Shown piece by piece: positions 1-8,510 of a stretch of 64,000 bases of DNA (within the stretch, counting starts at the first letter, position 1; every line of letters starts with the position of its first letter). The DNA comes from Leptothermofonsia sichuanensis E412 (GTDB lineage Bacteria > Cyanobacteriota > Cyanobacteriia > Leptolyngbyales > Leptolyngbyaceae). The position numbers and the translations under genes were made by a program. The stretch covers positions 2,108,001 through 2,172,000 of the forward strand of contig NZ_CP072600.1 of the NCBI RefSeq assembly GCF_019891175.1, in the 5' to 3' direction. The notes below the pieces were generated by a model, which worked only from the letters and a program-made list of their open reading frames with translations, did not search any database and was not told the DNA's origin.

Positions 1-98
1 CACCCTTCACAATACCTTAGAGTCGCTGTACTGTCTTCCCTGGGCCGGGGTCCTTGCCAGAGACTTCATGACCAGTTAATTCTCCCTCGCGATTTATG

Positions 99-188
99 GC
101 GTTGCTGAATCTGGGTATGAGTTAGAGCGAGTATGAATTGAAACTTCGTTCCAATTCATACTGCTATTCTAATTTGGCCTGATCTGGA
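99..188. repeat. Dispersed hairpin repeat, family B, copy 1 (degenerate)
   Basis: It begins with GTTGCTGAATCTGGG and contains the inverted pair ATGAATTG / CAATTCAT around a short loop. Aligned in reverse orientation it matches the copies at 8629-8706 and 19267-19346, but the end that should read TTCAGCAAC has decayed. Confidence 0.6.
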
Positions 189-253
189 TGGCTACTGCTA
201 CGGTTTATCCCTCTTCTGTCACTTCTGCTGAAAAAATTTATAACCAACCCTTG

Positions 254-345
254 TTCCAGGCTTCTAGCCTGGAATAGAGGTTCAGAGGCTCTGCCTCAAG
301 TAAACCTGAAGGAAGGCAGAGCCTCGGATTTGCCATTTCCAGGCA
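254..345. repeat. Cluster of small palindromes (GAGGCAGAGCCTC-type)
   Basis: A perfect hairpin with arms TTCCAGGCT / AGCCTGGAA lies at 254-274. It is followed by an inverted pair around GAGGCTCTGCCTC (285-297) and GGCAGAGCCTC (315-325). Such modules are common in cyanobacterial spacers. Lying just past the 3' end of the RND gene they could act as transcript ends, but no U tract is evident. Confidence 0.5.
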
Positions 346-475
346 GAGCCGTGGAAACGAGGTATTTTCAGAATTTATCTGCTTCAAGAGTGATTCAAGA
401 GGGATAGAAAAGGAATTCAGGAGACAGGTGAAGGCTGAAGGCTGCCCTGCCCACCATCCCGGTGAACATTCTGCT

Positions 476-3400
476 TCAGTTAAAAACTTCCTGGGCAATA
501 CCTGGCGGTTCTGGCAGGTCAAGGTCGCGTTTATGACTGGCGCGATCGCCGTAATACATCAGTGGAATGACAATCAGGGTCAGGACAGAAGAGGTCAACA
601 TCCCGCCCAACAATGCCCACGCCAAACCTGACCAGACAGGATCATTGAGGATGGCAAGGGTGCCCAACATGGTGGTTACACTGGTCAGCAAAATTGGGCG
701 AAAGCGCACGGCTCCAGCTTCCAGAATCGACTCCTTTAAATCTGCCCCTTCCTTCAGTTTGTCCCCAATAAATTCCAGGAGAACGATCGCATTTCGCACG
801 ACAATTCCTGCCAGGGCAATGACGCCAATCATGGCTGTGGCACTAAAATAGACTCCATTGACGGCAAAGGCAAGCAGAATGCCAATCAATGCTAAGGGAA
901 TGCTGCCCAGGATAATCAACGGGACTTTGAAACTGCGGAACTGTCCCACCAGGATCAGGTAAATCAGTAGAATGGCTACCAGCATTGCCAGTCCCAGGTC
1001 CCGGAATACATCCAGGGTCAGTTTCCATTCGCCATCCCACTGAATCCAGTAGCCCTGGGGCAGGGGATGCCGGAAAAAGTAAATGAGTTGATCCAGAACC
1101 GCGTAGACTGAGGAGCGATCGCCCATTTCACCCATGACGTAGGCAACAGGACGCTGATCTTTGTGCAAAATGGGCTGATCAACGGTAGTAGGCTGAAAGG
1201 TGACCAGTTCTGTCAGGGGCACCAGGGAACCCTGGGAAGTCGGCAGTTGAATCCGGGTGAGGTCATCAATGCTCTGCCGGTCAGCATCGGCAAAGCGTAC
1301 CTGAATCGCTACTGGAGCCAGTTCACCGGGTACTTTCAGGGTAGAAACCTGGGACCCTGCGATCGCCATACTTAAGGTTTGGGCAATGTCCTGGGTGGTG
1401 AGTCCGGCGCGGCTCACCTTCTCCCGATCCACTATCAGCCGCATCTGGGGCATCTGGTTCTTTACAGAGTCGTCAATGTCCACAACTTCGTCAGTTTGAG
1501 CAAAGACCTGCCTGACCTGTCGGGCAAGTTGCCGCAACCGGGTGTAGTCGGGTCCATAGACCTCTGCCAGCATGGTTGAGCGAACGGGGGGACCGGGCGG
1601 ATCCTCCACCAGTTTGACAATGGCATTGTGCTGCCGGGCAATTTCTGTCAGCCGGGGCCGCAACCGGAAGACGATTCCTTCAGATTGAATGGAACGGGCA
1701 TCCTTGTTGGTCAAATGAACCCGGATGTCAGCAAAGTGTTCACCAATGCGATCAGTAGCGCCGCGCAACATGCCATTAAAGTCAATTGGTGCGCCCAGTC
1801 CCACATAGGTTTCAAAATTAGTAATCTCCGGCTCCTGTTTAAGCACAGCTTCTATATCCTGTACCATGCGATCGGTGGCTACCAGTTTCGTTCCCAGGGG
1901 AGCATCTAACTGCACCAGAAAGGTGTCTTTATTGGCTTTGGGCAGCATCCGAAACCTGACCATCTGGGTCAGGGGCAGAATAAACGAAGCCAGCAGCAAC
2001 CCAGTAATACAGAGCAGAACAAAGCGACGGCGACTGGCGGAATCCAGCAGGGGAGCCATGATGCTGTGATACCAGCGATAGATGCGGGTCTGTTCGATCG
2101 GTTTTGCACTGTTTTCGCCCGGCGGATGGTTGGATCGGGGGGGGATCTTAATTAATCGCAGGGCCAGAAAGGGTGTCACGGTGAGTGCCAGGGTGGTGCT
2201 GACCAGCATGGCAACCGGAACATTGAAGGGAATAGGTCCCATGTACGGTCCCATCATGCCTGTGACAAATGCCATTGGAATGAACGCAAGGATGACTGTA
2301 ATCGTGGAGAGAATCACGGGTGTACCCAGTTCATTCACAGCACTGATGGCGGCATGAGTTTTCTCCTGCCAGTTCATACCTGGTTTTTCTTCAAAGTGAC
2401 GGTGGATGTTTTCGGTCACTGCGATCGCGTCATCTACCAGGGTTCCCAATGCCAGGATGAGCGCGAACAGGGTAATCCGGTTAATGGTCTGCCCGGATAC
2501 CCAACCCACAGCCAGGGTGCCTGCCAGGGTCAAAGGAATGACAAATGCCACAATCATAGACTCGCGCCAGCCCAGGAAAATCACCAGCAAACCAACCACC
2601 GTAGCAATGGCAATGCCTAAACTCTGATAGAGGTCGCCTACGGCTCTGGCGGCTGTTTGCCCATCGTTGCGGGTGACGGCGATTGTGATTCCGGGAGGTA
2701 ATTGTGGTTTCAGCTCCTCAACCCGCTTAAAAATCTGACGGGCAACAGTAACCGCATTGGTGCCTTTTTGCTTGGCAATCCCAATTGTAATTGCCGGTTG
2801 AGTCACAAACCCTTCGGTCGGTCGAGCCTTTGAGTTGGGATAGGGGTTACTGACATCCCAGTCCTGCCGATAATGGATGCGCGACAGGGTGGTGCGATCG
2901 CCAAAATCATCCACAACGGTTGCTACATCCCGCAGATAAATCGGTGAAGTCGAACCCTGACCAAAGCCAACAATGATGTCTCCAACATCGGTTACGGACT
3001 GAAACAGGTTGCCGCCATCAATAAACAGGCGGTTAGTTCCTACGGACACATCTCCCGCCGGCAGTCGAGCATTTTCTCCCTGCAACCGTTGAGCAAGCTG
3101 GGCAGGAGATAGTTTATAGCTGGCAAGTTTGTCAGGGTCAAGGTCTACCCGAATAGTGCGGGGTTGCCCACCTGTAATGGTCAGATTGGCCGTGTTGGGA
3201 ATGCTGCGCAAGTCCTCCAGCAGACGCTCACCAACCCGTCGCAGTTGATTATCACTGTAGGCTTTGCCCGTTATGGTCAGCGTCACAATCGGGACATCGT
3301 CGATAATGACTGGCTTGACCAGATAGCTGGCACCGGGGGGAAGTAGATCCTGGTAGCTATACAGATGGTTTTGCAGCTTGAACAGGGAAGCTTCCCAATT

Positions 3401-3736
3401 TTGGCCCACAAAAAATTGCACTGTAATTTTGGCACCCGAATCTTGAGAGGCGGAGTAGATATGTTCCACCCCAGGTAATTCCCGTAGTTTTGCTTCAATC
3501 GGAGTGGTCAGTGTTTTTTCAACAACCTCTGCGGGTGCTCCGGGATAGGGTAAATAAACGTCTGCCGCTGGAACAACAATCTGTGGATTTTCTTCTTTAG
3601 GTGTCAATATCACCGCTCCCAACCCCAAAATCACCAGTGTTACAATGACCAGAATTGTCAGTTGGGAGTTGATGAAGTAGGCAGTCACCCGCCCGATGAT
3701 ACTGTACTGGCGGGAAGTGTCGGTGGAGTGGGACAT
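476..3736 (-). CDS. RND efflux transporter, AcrB/HAE1-like inner-membrane pump
   Basis: Proton-driven resistance-nodulation-division pump of about 1086 residues, the full length for the family. A first membrane segment lies near residues 25-45. A large periplasmic loop follows, then a membrane block whose TM4 carries the proton-relay pair Asp435-Asp436 in GTLVDDAIAVTEN. The second half repeats this plan. An in-frame ATG lies at 3895, but the extra 53 codons are the translation of hairpin repeat A, so I take the ATG at 3736, where the hydrophobic N-terminus begins. The periplasmic adaptor gene is directly upstream. Both are last in a leftward operon with sulfide oxidoreductase, ArsR and rhodanese genes. 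The substrate is unknown; the context suggests a sulfur species or thiol-linked compound, which is inference. Confidence 0.9.
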   Translation of the reverse strand: MSHSTDTSRQYSIIGRVTAYFINSQLTILVIVTLVILGLGAVILTPKEENPQIVVPAADVYLPYPGAPAEVVEKTLTTPIEAKLRELPGVEHIYSASQDSGAKITVQFFVGQNWEASLFKLQNHLYSYQDLLPPGASYLVKPVIIDDVPIVTLTITGKAYSDNQLRRVGERLLEDLRSIPNTANLTITGGQPRTIRVDLDPDKLASYKLSPAQLAQRLQGENARLPAGDVSVGTNRLFIDGGNLFQSVTDVGDIIVGFGQGSTSPIYLRDVATVVDDFGDRTTLSRIHYRQDWDVSNPYPNSKARPTEGFVTQPAITIGIAKQKGTNAVTVARQIFKRVEELKPQLPPGITIAVTRNDGQTAARAVGDLYQSLGIAIATVVGLLVIFLGWRESMIVAFVIPLTLAGTLAVGWVSGQTINRITLFALILALGTLVDDAIAVTENIHRHFEEKPGMNWQEKTHAAISAVNELGTPVILSTITVILAFIPMAFVTGMMGPYMGPIPFNVPVAMLVSTTLALTVTPFLALRLIKIPPRSNHPPGENSAKPIEQTRIYRWYHSIMAPLLDSASRRRFVLLCITGLLLASFILPLTQMVRFRMLPKANKDTFLVQLDAPLGTKLVATDRMVQDIEAVLKQEPEITNFETYVGLGAPIDFNGMLRGATDRIGEHFADIRVHLTNKDARSIQSEGIVFRLRPRLTEIARQHNAIVKLVEDPPGPPVRSTMLAEVYGPDYTRLRQLARQVRQVFAQTDEVVDIDDSVKNQMPQMRLIVDREKVSRAGLTTQDIAQTLSMAIAGSQVSTLKVPGELAPVAIQVRFADADRQSIDDLTRIQLPTSQGSLVPLTELVTFQPTTVDQPILHKDQRPVAYVMGEMGDRSSVYAVLDQLIYFFRHPLPQGYWIQWDGEWKLTLDVFRDLGLAMLVAILLIYLILVGQFRSFKVPLIILGSIPLALIGILLAFAVNGVYFSATAMIGVIALAGIVVRNAIVLLEFIGDKLKEGADLKESILEAGAVRFRPILLTSVTTMLGTLAILNDPVWSGLAWALLGGMLTSSVLTLIVIPLMYYGDRASHKRDLDLPEPPGIAQEVFN

Positions 3737-3760
3737 AATCTGAGTCCTTACAATTAATGC

Positions 3761-3860
3761 CATGGGCAACCTGGAAGCCAAGATCCCCGGTGTCTCGTTG
3801 ACTTCAGCCAAATTGACTGAATGATTCTCCCAGACACCGGGGATCTGGGGATTGTCGCAC
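3761..3860. repeat. Dispersed hairpin repeat, family A, copy 1
   Basis: About 100 bp with perfect 15-bp inverted arms, AGATCCCCGGTGTCT at 3781-3795 and its complement at 3832-3846, and outer borders GCAACCTGGAAG and ATTGTCGCAC. Related copies lie at 62251-62350 and about 23236-23330. It sits between the adaptor and pump genes of the efflux operon, so it is transcribed within that mRNA. Confidence 0.85.
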
Positions 3861-3869
3861 ATCCGGTGA

Positions 3870-5156
3870 TTAATTGACCTGGATAGCCATCCCATCTTTC
3901 AGGTCAGGAGGTGGTTCCAGAACCAGGCGATCGCCCGCTTTTAACCCTGAAAATACTTCTATATCAGAACCATGCATTTTGCCTGTCGTGATTGGCTGAA
4001 AGGCAGCCTGACCATTGACAACCTTGTAAACGCCTGTGATGCCAAATTGCTGCACCATTGCTGCCTGCGGAATCACTAAAGTTGTGCGAGCAGCCAGATT
4101 TTGAGTATTTGGTTGATTGGCCAGCTTAAGTCGTCCAAACATGCCCGGAAATACATCTGAAGTACTATTCAATGTCACTCTGACAGTGAAGTTCCGAGTT
4201 GCAGGATCAGCGGCAGGAATAATCTGGCTCACGGTACCGGACAAGTCCCGGTTCAACGCATCCAGATGGATGGAAACCCTTTTCCCCTGGCGAACCTGGG
4301 TAATCAAAGATTCCGGAACCTGGGTGGTAAAGCGCAGGCGATCGCGGCTTTCCAGGGTCACAATAGACTGCCCGGCTCCTGCCATCGCTCCCACTTCCGC
4401 GTACTTGCGAGTAATCACCCCATCAAACGGAGCGGTGATCGTCCCATAGTTGAGATTTGCCGACACCTGAGCGACCTGCGCCTGCGCCTGGGCGACCTGT
4501 GCCTGCGCCTGGTTCATCGTCGCTTGAGATTGGGTAATTCCGGCTTTGATCTGTTGAATTCGCGCCTGGGTCATGGAAACCCGCGTATTTGCCTGATCCA
4601 GCAATTGCTGACTGACGGCTCCTTCAGACTGCAACATCCTCATGCGACGCTGCTGCAACTGAGCATCTGCCAGTTCGGCCTCAGCTTCCAACAGTTGGGC
4701 ACGAGATTCTTGCAACCGTGCCTGGGCATTCTGGTAATTAGATTGTGCCATGTTCACGCCAGCCAGAGCCTGACCGCCCTGGGCCTGGATGTCGGCGACA
4801 TCGATGACCGCCAGGGTGTCTCCGGCATTGACGCGATCGCCTTCCTGGACATTTAACTGACGAATTTGCCCCATCACACGACTGGTCAGGGTAACGGTTT
4901 CCATTGGTTCCACCGTTCCAGTCAGGACCCGATTCGTTTCAATGCCCTGTAGGTGGGCAATTGCAGTTTTCACCTGCACTGGAGCCTCTGCCGACGCTGG
5001 AGTGGCCAGGGACTGTTCACTTTTTCCAGATTGACTCAGCCACCAGCCAGTTCCTCCGGAAACCAGCATCAACCCTATCAGTAAGCCAACCATCTGGATG
5101 GGTCGAAGCCGCAACAAAGCGTGAGTCAGCGGGGGGGATACCTTATCCATCACCAT
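3870..5156 (-). CDS. RND efflux periplasmic adaptor (membrane fusion protein)
   Basis: HlyD/AcrA-type adaptor of 428 residues that links the RND pump to an outer-membrane channel. One membrane anchor lies at about residues 22-42. A lipoyl half-motif follows, then an Ala/Gln-rich coiled coil at about 120-215, the second lipoyl half (GTITAPFDGVITRK) and beta-barrel domains ending in GLKAGDRLV. A ribosome site AGGAG lies 8 bases before the ATG at 5156. The rhodanese gene ends 19 bases upstream. No TolC-like gene is in the window, so an outer-membrane partner must be encoded elsewhere. Confidence 0.9.
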   Translation of the reverse strand: MVMDKVSPPLTHALLRLRPIQMVGLLIGLMLVSGGTGWWLSQSGKSEQSLATPASAEAPVQVKTAIAHLQGIETNRVLTGTVEPMETVTLTSRVMGQIRQLNVQEGDRVNAGDTLAVIDVADIQAQGGQALAGVNMAQSNYQNAQARLQESRAQLLEAEAELADAQLQQRRMRMLQSEGAVSQQLLDQANTRVSMTQARIQQIKAGITQSQATMNQAQAQVAQAQAQVAQVSANLNYGTITAPFDGVITRKYAEVGAMAGAGQSIVTLESRDRLRFTTQVPESLITQVRQGKRVSIHLDALNRDLSGTVSQIIPAADPATRNFTVRVTLNSTSDVFPGMFGRLKLANQPNTQNLAARTTLVIPQAAMVQQFGITGVYKVVNGQAAFQPITTGKMHGSDIEVFSGLKAGDRLVLEPPPDLKDGMAIQVN

Positions 5157-5175
5157 AATTCATTCTCCTGCTTAA

Positions 5176-5703
5176 CTATGGTTGACTGCCCCGTTGCAAA
5201 GGATAACCCGCCTGCTGCCATGCGATGGTTCCCCCTTGCAGGTTATAGACCTGATGGTAACCCTGCGAGACAAGCCAGTGAGCCGTGATCGCGCTTCGAT
5301 GGCCGGAGAGACAGGTAATCGCGATCGCCTGGTCTTTGGGAATCTCTTTAAGAATAGCGCTCCGACTCAACCGTTTTGCGCCCGGAATATGTCCCATCCA
5401 GTATTCCAACCCACTACGAACATCAATGACCAGCAATTGATTCTGGCGGGATTTCAGTTGAACCGGTGTGAGTGGAACCGGATTTATTGCTGATTTTTGG
5501 GTTGATTTCAGTTTCATATTTCCATACTGATCCTTGAGGGTTTGCTGGGACTGATACACCATCTGTCTAGGGGCTTCCTCTAGCTGCCGGATGGCCGCCG
5601 CCGCACTGGGAGAGTTGAGCAGCCCGGATCCCAAGAGGACACCGAAAATAATGACTCCTATCAGGAGTAACCAGGAAAAAAATTTCCGAATTCTGCATCC
5701 CAT
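5176..5703 (-). CDS. Membrane-anchored rhodanese-domain protein
   Basis: A 175-residue protein with an N-terminal membrane segment (about residues 8-28) and one rhodanese domain at about 78-172. The active-site loop is CLSGHRS with the nucleophile Cys131, and LLVIDVRSGLEYWMGHIPGA is the canonical CH2A-type motif. Rhodaneses carry persulfide sulfur from donors such as polysulfide or glutathione persulfide. Position directly after an ArsR gene and a sulfide:quinone oxidoreductase suggests it handles the sulfane sulfur made by that enzyme. The ribosome site GAGGTGA precedes the ATG at 5703. Confidence 0.88.
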   Translation of the reverse strand: MGCRIRKFFSWLLLIGVIIFGVLLGSGLLNSPSAAAAIRQLEEAPRQMVYQSQQTLKDQYGNMKLKSTQKSAINPVPLTPVQLKSRQNQLLVIDVRSGLEYWMGHIPGAKRLSRSAILKEIPKDQAIAITCLSGHRSAITAHWLVSQGYHQVYNLQGGTIAWQQAGYPLQRGSQP

Positions 5704-5724
5704 AGAGAATCTTCACCTCATATC

Positions 5725-6039
5725 TCATATAGTCTGATGTTGCTGATTTTGGGAATGAATCAGGCGAGTATGAGCACACAGAGCCAGTAGTTCCGTATCA
5801 ATCACCCGGTAATAGCGCCAGATCCCTTCCCGGCGACAGGCGACGACCCCAGCATCTTTCATCAGTCGCAGGTGTTTGGAGACATTGCCTTGAAGTAATC
5901 CTGTGCGATCGCAGATTTCCTGGACACTGCGTTCCTGATTACATAAGGCAGCCAGAATTTGCAGTCGAGCGGGTTCTGCCAGAATTTTAAATCGGCTTGC
6001 TAATAGTTCTAATTCGTGGCTATCAAGCGCGATGTCCAT
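5725..6039 (-). CDS. ArsR/SmtB-family repressor, probable sulfide/persulfide sensor
   Basis: Winged-helix dimeric repressor of 104 residues. The family core reads LAEPARLQILAALC, and the recognition helix region is GNVSKHLRLMKDAGVV. I prefer the ATG at 6039 (MDIALD), because AAGGAG lies about 6 bases upstream; the ATG at 6075 has AGGAG directly abutting it, leaving no spacing. Cysteines at 33, 43, 68 and 88 could form a dithiol sensor. In the persulfide sensors BigR and SqrR a Cys pair sits in helix 2 and the last helix; here the first Cys is about one helical turn later. Sensing of sulfide is inferred from this and from the neighbouring SQR gene. Confidence 0.85.
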   Translation of the reverse strand: MDIALDSHELELLASRFKILAEPARLQILAALCNQERSVQEICDRTGLLQGNVSKHLRLMKDAGVVACRREGIWRYYRVIDTELLALCAHTRLIHSQNQQHQTI

Positions 6040-6122
6040 GGTGGCTCCTTGTTCAAATATCGGGGCATTGCTCATCTCCTGTGTATCGCTCTCCCTTCAC
6101 CCCTCCCTCCCTTCCTTATTCC

Positions 6123-7415
6123 TCATCCCCTTACCTGAAGCGGTTCTAAGCTCCCAACTGGCTCTACCAGGGGTAACCCAATCGCCCGCAGTCCTGCCCG
6201 TTCAAACCAGGGCATCGTCCACCCCACCCGCATTTTGGCCATAAAGTATTTCTCAAAGGCTGTTTTCGCCCATGAAACCCAGATGCCCCTGGTGGTGAAG
6301 GCACGGCGGCGATGACCAGCATGGTCTGGGAGTAGGGGATCTGCCAGAAATAGGGCACCGGTATCCCCAAAGTCAGCAAAACAAATTGCCTGCAAGGTCG
6401 GCTTGATTGGCTGACCAGAAATGACACCCAGGTCAAGGGCAATATTGTGGGCCACACTGATAACCATTTCCTCGGTCATCTGGCCCACCTTCGGTACACC
6501 AATGGGAATCGGAGTGGGTTCAACGGGTTTCAGTTGAGTCACCACACCCACAGCATAGACAGAGTCAAAGTCCGGGTGGCGATAGGTTGGAAGCACTGGA
6601 ACAAATCCCCTGGCATCGGTTAGTCCTGGCGCTTCACGCAGAAAACGGGGACCCCGAAATGGTGGCAGGATCATGGCATATTTGAAGGGCAATTGGCGTC
6701 CGTCTGTCAGATGTACGGTGTCTGGTTCAATCCGGGAAATTGCCGTGTTATCCATCACGTCTATGTGCCGATCTGCCAGCACCGCTCGAATTAACCAGCG
6801 CGAGTCTGCCATGCCACCAATCCCCAGATGTCCGGCATAGGGTTCTGAAGTAACCAAGGTGATTGGAACGCGATCGCGCAGCTTCTTCTGGCGCAGCGTG
6901 TGGTGAGCCAGAAGCGCAAATTCGTAGGCGGGACCAAAACAACTCGCTCCTGGTGCTGCCCCCACCACCATTGGTCCAGGGTCCTGTAAGAAGCGGTCCC
7001 AGGCTTCCCGTGCGAGTAGAGCATGGTGGGGATTGCACACCGATTGGGTGTAGCCACCTTCTGGTCCCAGGCCTGGCAGGGCATCCAGCGCCAGTTCTGG
7101 TCCGGTTGCAATCACAACATAGTCATAATCCAGGGTTTGTTCCTTTAACCGGATCTGCCTGGAAGCTGGATCGATGGCAGTAACTGCCTCAAGCATTAAA
7201 TCAATGCCATGTTGGGGCACGATTTTGGCAAGCTCCAGTTGAATCCGAGCCAGCGATCGCAATCCCAACCCAACCCAGGGGAGTGAGGGAACAAAGGTAA
7301 ATTTGGGTTGATTTGAAATCAACGTTACCCGATGTTGGCGGGGTAATAGATGCCTCAGTTCATAAGCAGCAGGAAGCCCACCCAATCCAGCCCCAATGAC
7401 TACAACGTGAGCCAT
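6123..7415 (-). CDS. sqr: Sulfide:quinone oxidoreductase
   Basis: FAD enzyme of 430 residues that oxidises sulfide to sulfane sulfur and passes electrons to the quinone pool at the membrane. The N-terminal dinucleotide motif is VVVIGAGLGGLPAA. Three cysteines, Cys127, Cys159 and Cys345, lie where the family has its conserved redox cysteines, which favours SQR over NDH-2. The second nucleotide-related motif VYAVGVV lies near residue 287. The ATG at 7415 is chosen because AGGAG stands 8 bases before it; an ATG seven codons upstream lacks this. It is first in an operon with the repressor, rhodanese and RND pump. In Synechocystis a plasmid operon also pairs SQR with an ArsR-type regulator. Confidence 0.88.
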   Translation of the reverse strand: MAHVVVIGAGLGGLPAAYELRHLLPRQHRVTLISNQPKFTFVPSLPWVGLGLRSLARIQLELAKIVPQHGIDLMLEAVTAIDPASRQIRLKEQTLDYDYVVIATGPELALDALPGLGPEGGYTQSVCNPHHALLAREAWDRFLQDPGPMVVGAAPGASCFGPAYEFALLAHHTLRQKKLRDRVPITLVTSEPYAGHLGIGGMADSRWLIRAVLADRHIDVMDNTAISRIEPDTVHLTDGRQLPFKYAMILPPFRGPRFLREAPGLTDARGFVPVLPTYRHPDFDSVYAVGVVTQLKPVEPTPIPIGVPKVGQMTEEMVISVAHNIALDLGVISGQPIKPTLQAICFADFGDTGALFLADPLLPDHAGHRRRAFTTRGIWVSWAKTAFEKYFMAKMRVGWTMPWFERAGLRAIGLPLVEPVGSLEPLQVRG

Positions 7416-7536
7416 GATGACGACTCCTAAATTCAAGTTTCTAAACTTAAGTTTTGAACCACTGCCTCCTCACTCCTCTCCCTTCACCAGATGAACGCAT
7501 TCGTGAAAGTAAAAGTAAGATTGCTTTCACTATACT

Positions 7537-7554
7537 ACTATATAGGAATATAGT
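7537..7554. promoter_or_regulatory. Candidate ArsR-type operator upstream of the sqr operon
   Basis: A perfect inverted repeat, ACTATAT, four bases, ATATAGT, lies about 120 bases upstream of the sqr start in an AT-rich stretch that could also hold the promoter. ArsR/SmtB repressors bind AT-rich palindromes of this kind. The assignment to the operon's own repressor is inference. Confidence 0.5.
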
Positions 7555-7630
7555 CAAATCTAAGGGGCTTTAATTTAAGAGACTTCAAATGAGCAGGGGC
7601 TGACGCTATGCCTGCCCTATCTTTCCTATC

Positions 7631-7685
7631 TTTACAGTGGTTATCAATTGATTTCGCCACGCCCGGTACCCGGCACCCAACGCCC
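7631..7685. repeat. Dispersed repeat, family G, copy 1
   Basis: The segment TTATCAATTGATTTCGCCAC followed by CCxGxTACCCxGCACCC is nearly identical to 25967-26015. The IS1-family element begins about a dozen bases after it. Confidence 0.65.
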
Positions 7686-7725
7686 AACAATTGTGGGGGT
7701 CGTGTTCTAGACTTGTTGTTTTAGG

Positions 7726-8193
7726 TTAGATAGCAAAACCAAACTCATAACGGTTAATAAATAGCCCAATCACAATGTCATGCATCAGAATGGACTTAGA
7801 AAAGCAAATAGTTTTGCGAGCTAATCGCTTCAAGCGCGTGCGTAAAGTCAAATGCTTACGCTCAATCTTCTGCGTGTTCTGTTTGCCAACGGTATGAAGA
7901 CTTGGGTCAAGCTGCCGCTCATAGGTTCCCCAACCATCTGTGTAAAACTGCATAATTCCAAACGGTTCTAATAACGCTTTGAGTTGGAGGAATGCTTCAT
8001 CTTGATGCGTCGCCAACACATAAGCTAATATTTTTCCACTGTGATGGTCAATTGCATGCCATAACCAACGTTGCTGGGCTTTAGACTGGACAAAACTCCA
8101 CATTTCATCGGCTTCTGCCTCTGTATCTTCCCCCTGGCAAAGCTTTACGATGCTTTGAGCGGGTTCCAACTCAGCCAGTTTGAGTTCATTCAC
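7726..8193 (-). CDS. IS1-family transposase, InsB-like catalytic part
   Basis: 155 residues from the first ATG, with the IS1 DDE core: ADEMWSFV, the AIDHHSGKILAYV strand, FYTDGWGTY and the KIERKHLTLRTRLKRLARKT segment with its acidic residue. The frame is open upstream into the A-rich run at 8212-8220. A -1 slip from the InsA frame there would give the fused transposase, reading on as DRQLKAVNELKL. The catalytic motifs are intact. Confidence 0.85.
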   Translation of the reverse strand: MNELKLAELEPAQSIVKLCQGEDTEAEADEMWSFVQSKAQQRWLWHAIDHHSGKILAYVLATHQDEAFLQLKALLEPFGIMQFYTDGWGTYERQLDPSLHTVGKQNTQKIERKHLTLRTRLKRLARKTICFSKSILMHDIVIGLFINRYEFGFAI

Positions 8194-8510
8194 GGCTTTG
8201 AGTTGACGATCTTTTTTTTTAATTCCTCAATCACCGTCGTTGGACTAATGTGAAGGACACGGGCAGTGTCTCGAATCCCACTCCCATTCATTGCCATATC
8301 GCTGATTTGTTGCTTGACTTCAGGCAGATACCCTTGATAGGTGTATTGCAAAATAAAGGTGCGCCGATGGCATCCTGAGTTTTGACAAAAGTAGCGCTGT
8401 TTGCCGTCTGGTGTTGTGCCGTGTTTGATCACCTCAATCCCATCACACACAGGGCAGTGAATTGGTTCTAATACCATAACTTGAGTTCCCGCAACTACTG
8501 ACTTCTCCAT
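8190..8510 (-). CDS. IS1-family InsA-like DNA-binding protein
   Basis: 106 residues with an N-terminal zinc-binding region (CPVCDG, CQNSGC) followed by the insertion-element helix-turn-helix (SGIRDTARVLHISPTTV). On its own it acts in IS1 as DNA-binding regulator; joined to InsB by frameshift it forms the transposase. The slippery run of nine A residues (8212-8220 on this strand) lies just before its stop. Confidence 0.85.
   Translation of the reverse strand: MEKSVVAGTQVMVLEPIHCPVCDGIEVIKHGTTPDGKQRYFCQNSGCHRRTFILQYTYQGYLPEVKQQISDMAMNGSGIRDTARVLHISPTTVIEELKKKIVNSKP

Larger units (their letters stand above)
1..475. other. Gene-free left edge with hairpin repeats
   Basis: I see no convincing gene between the window edge and the end of the RND pump gene. 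The stretch holds a degenerate copy of dispersed repeat family B (about 99-188) and a cluster of small palindromes at 254-345. Weak open frames crossing it are low-complexity and have no recognisable product. Confidence 0.6.

Noticed and set aside
3737-3895. N-terminal extension of the RND pump from the ATG at 3895
   Set aside because: The 53 extra codons are a translation of hairpin repeat A and overlap the adaptor gene; the family's hydrophobic N-terminus starts after the ATG at 3736.
476-5156. Metal (CusA-type) assignment for the RND pump
   Set aside because: The TM4 motif and overall sequence read as the AcrB/HAE1 type; no metal-binding methionine cluster was evident and no Cus-like neighbours occur.
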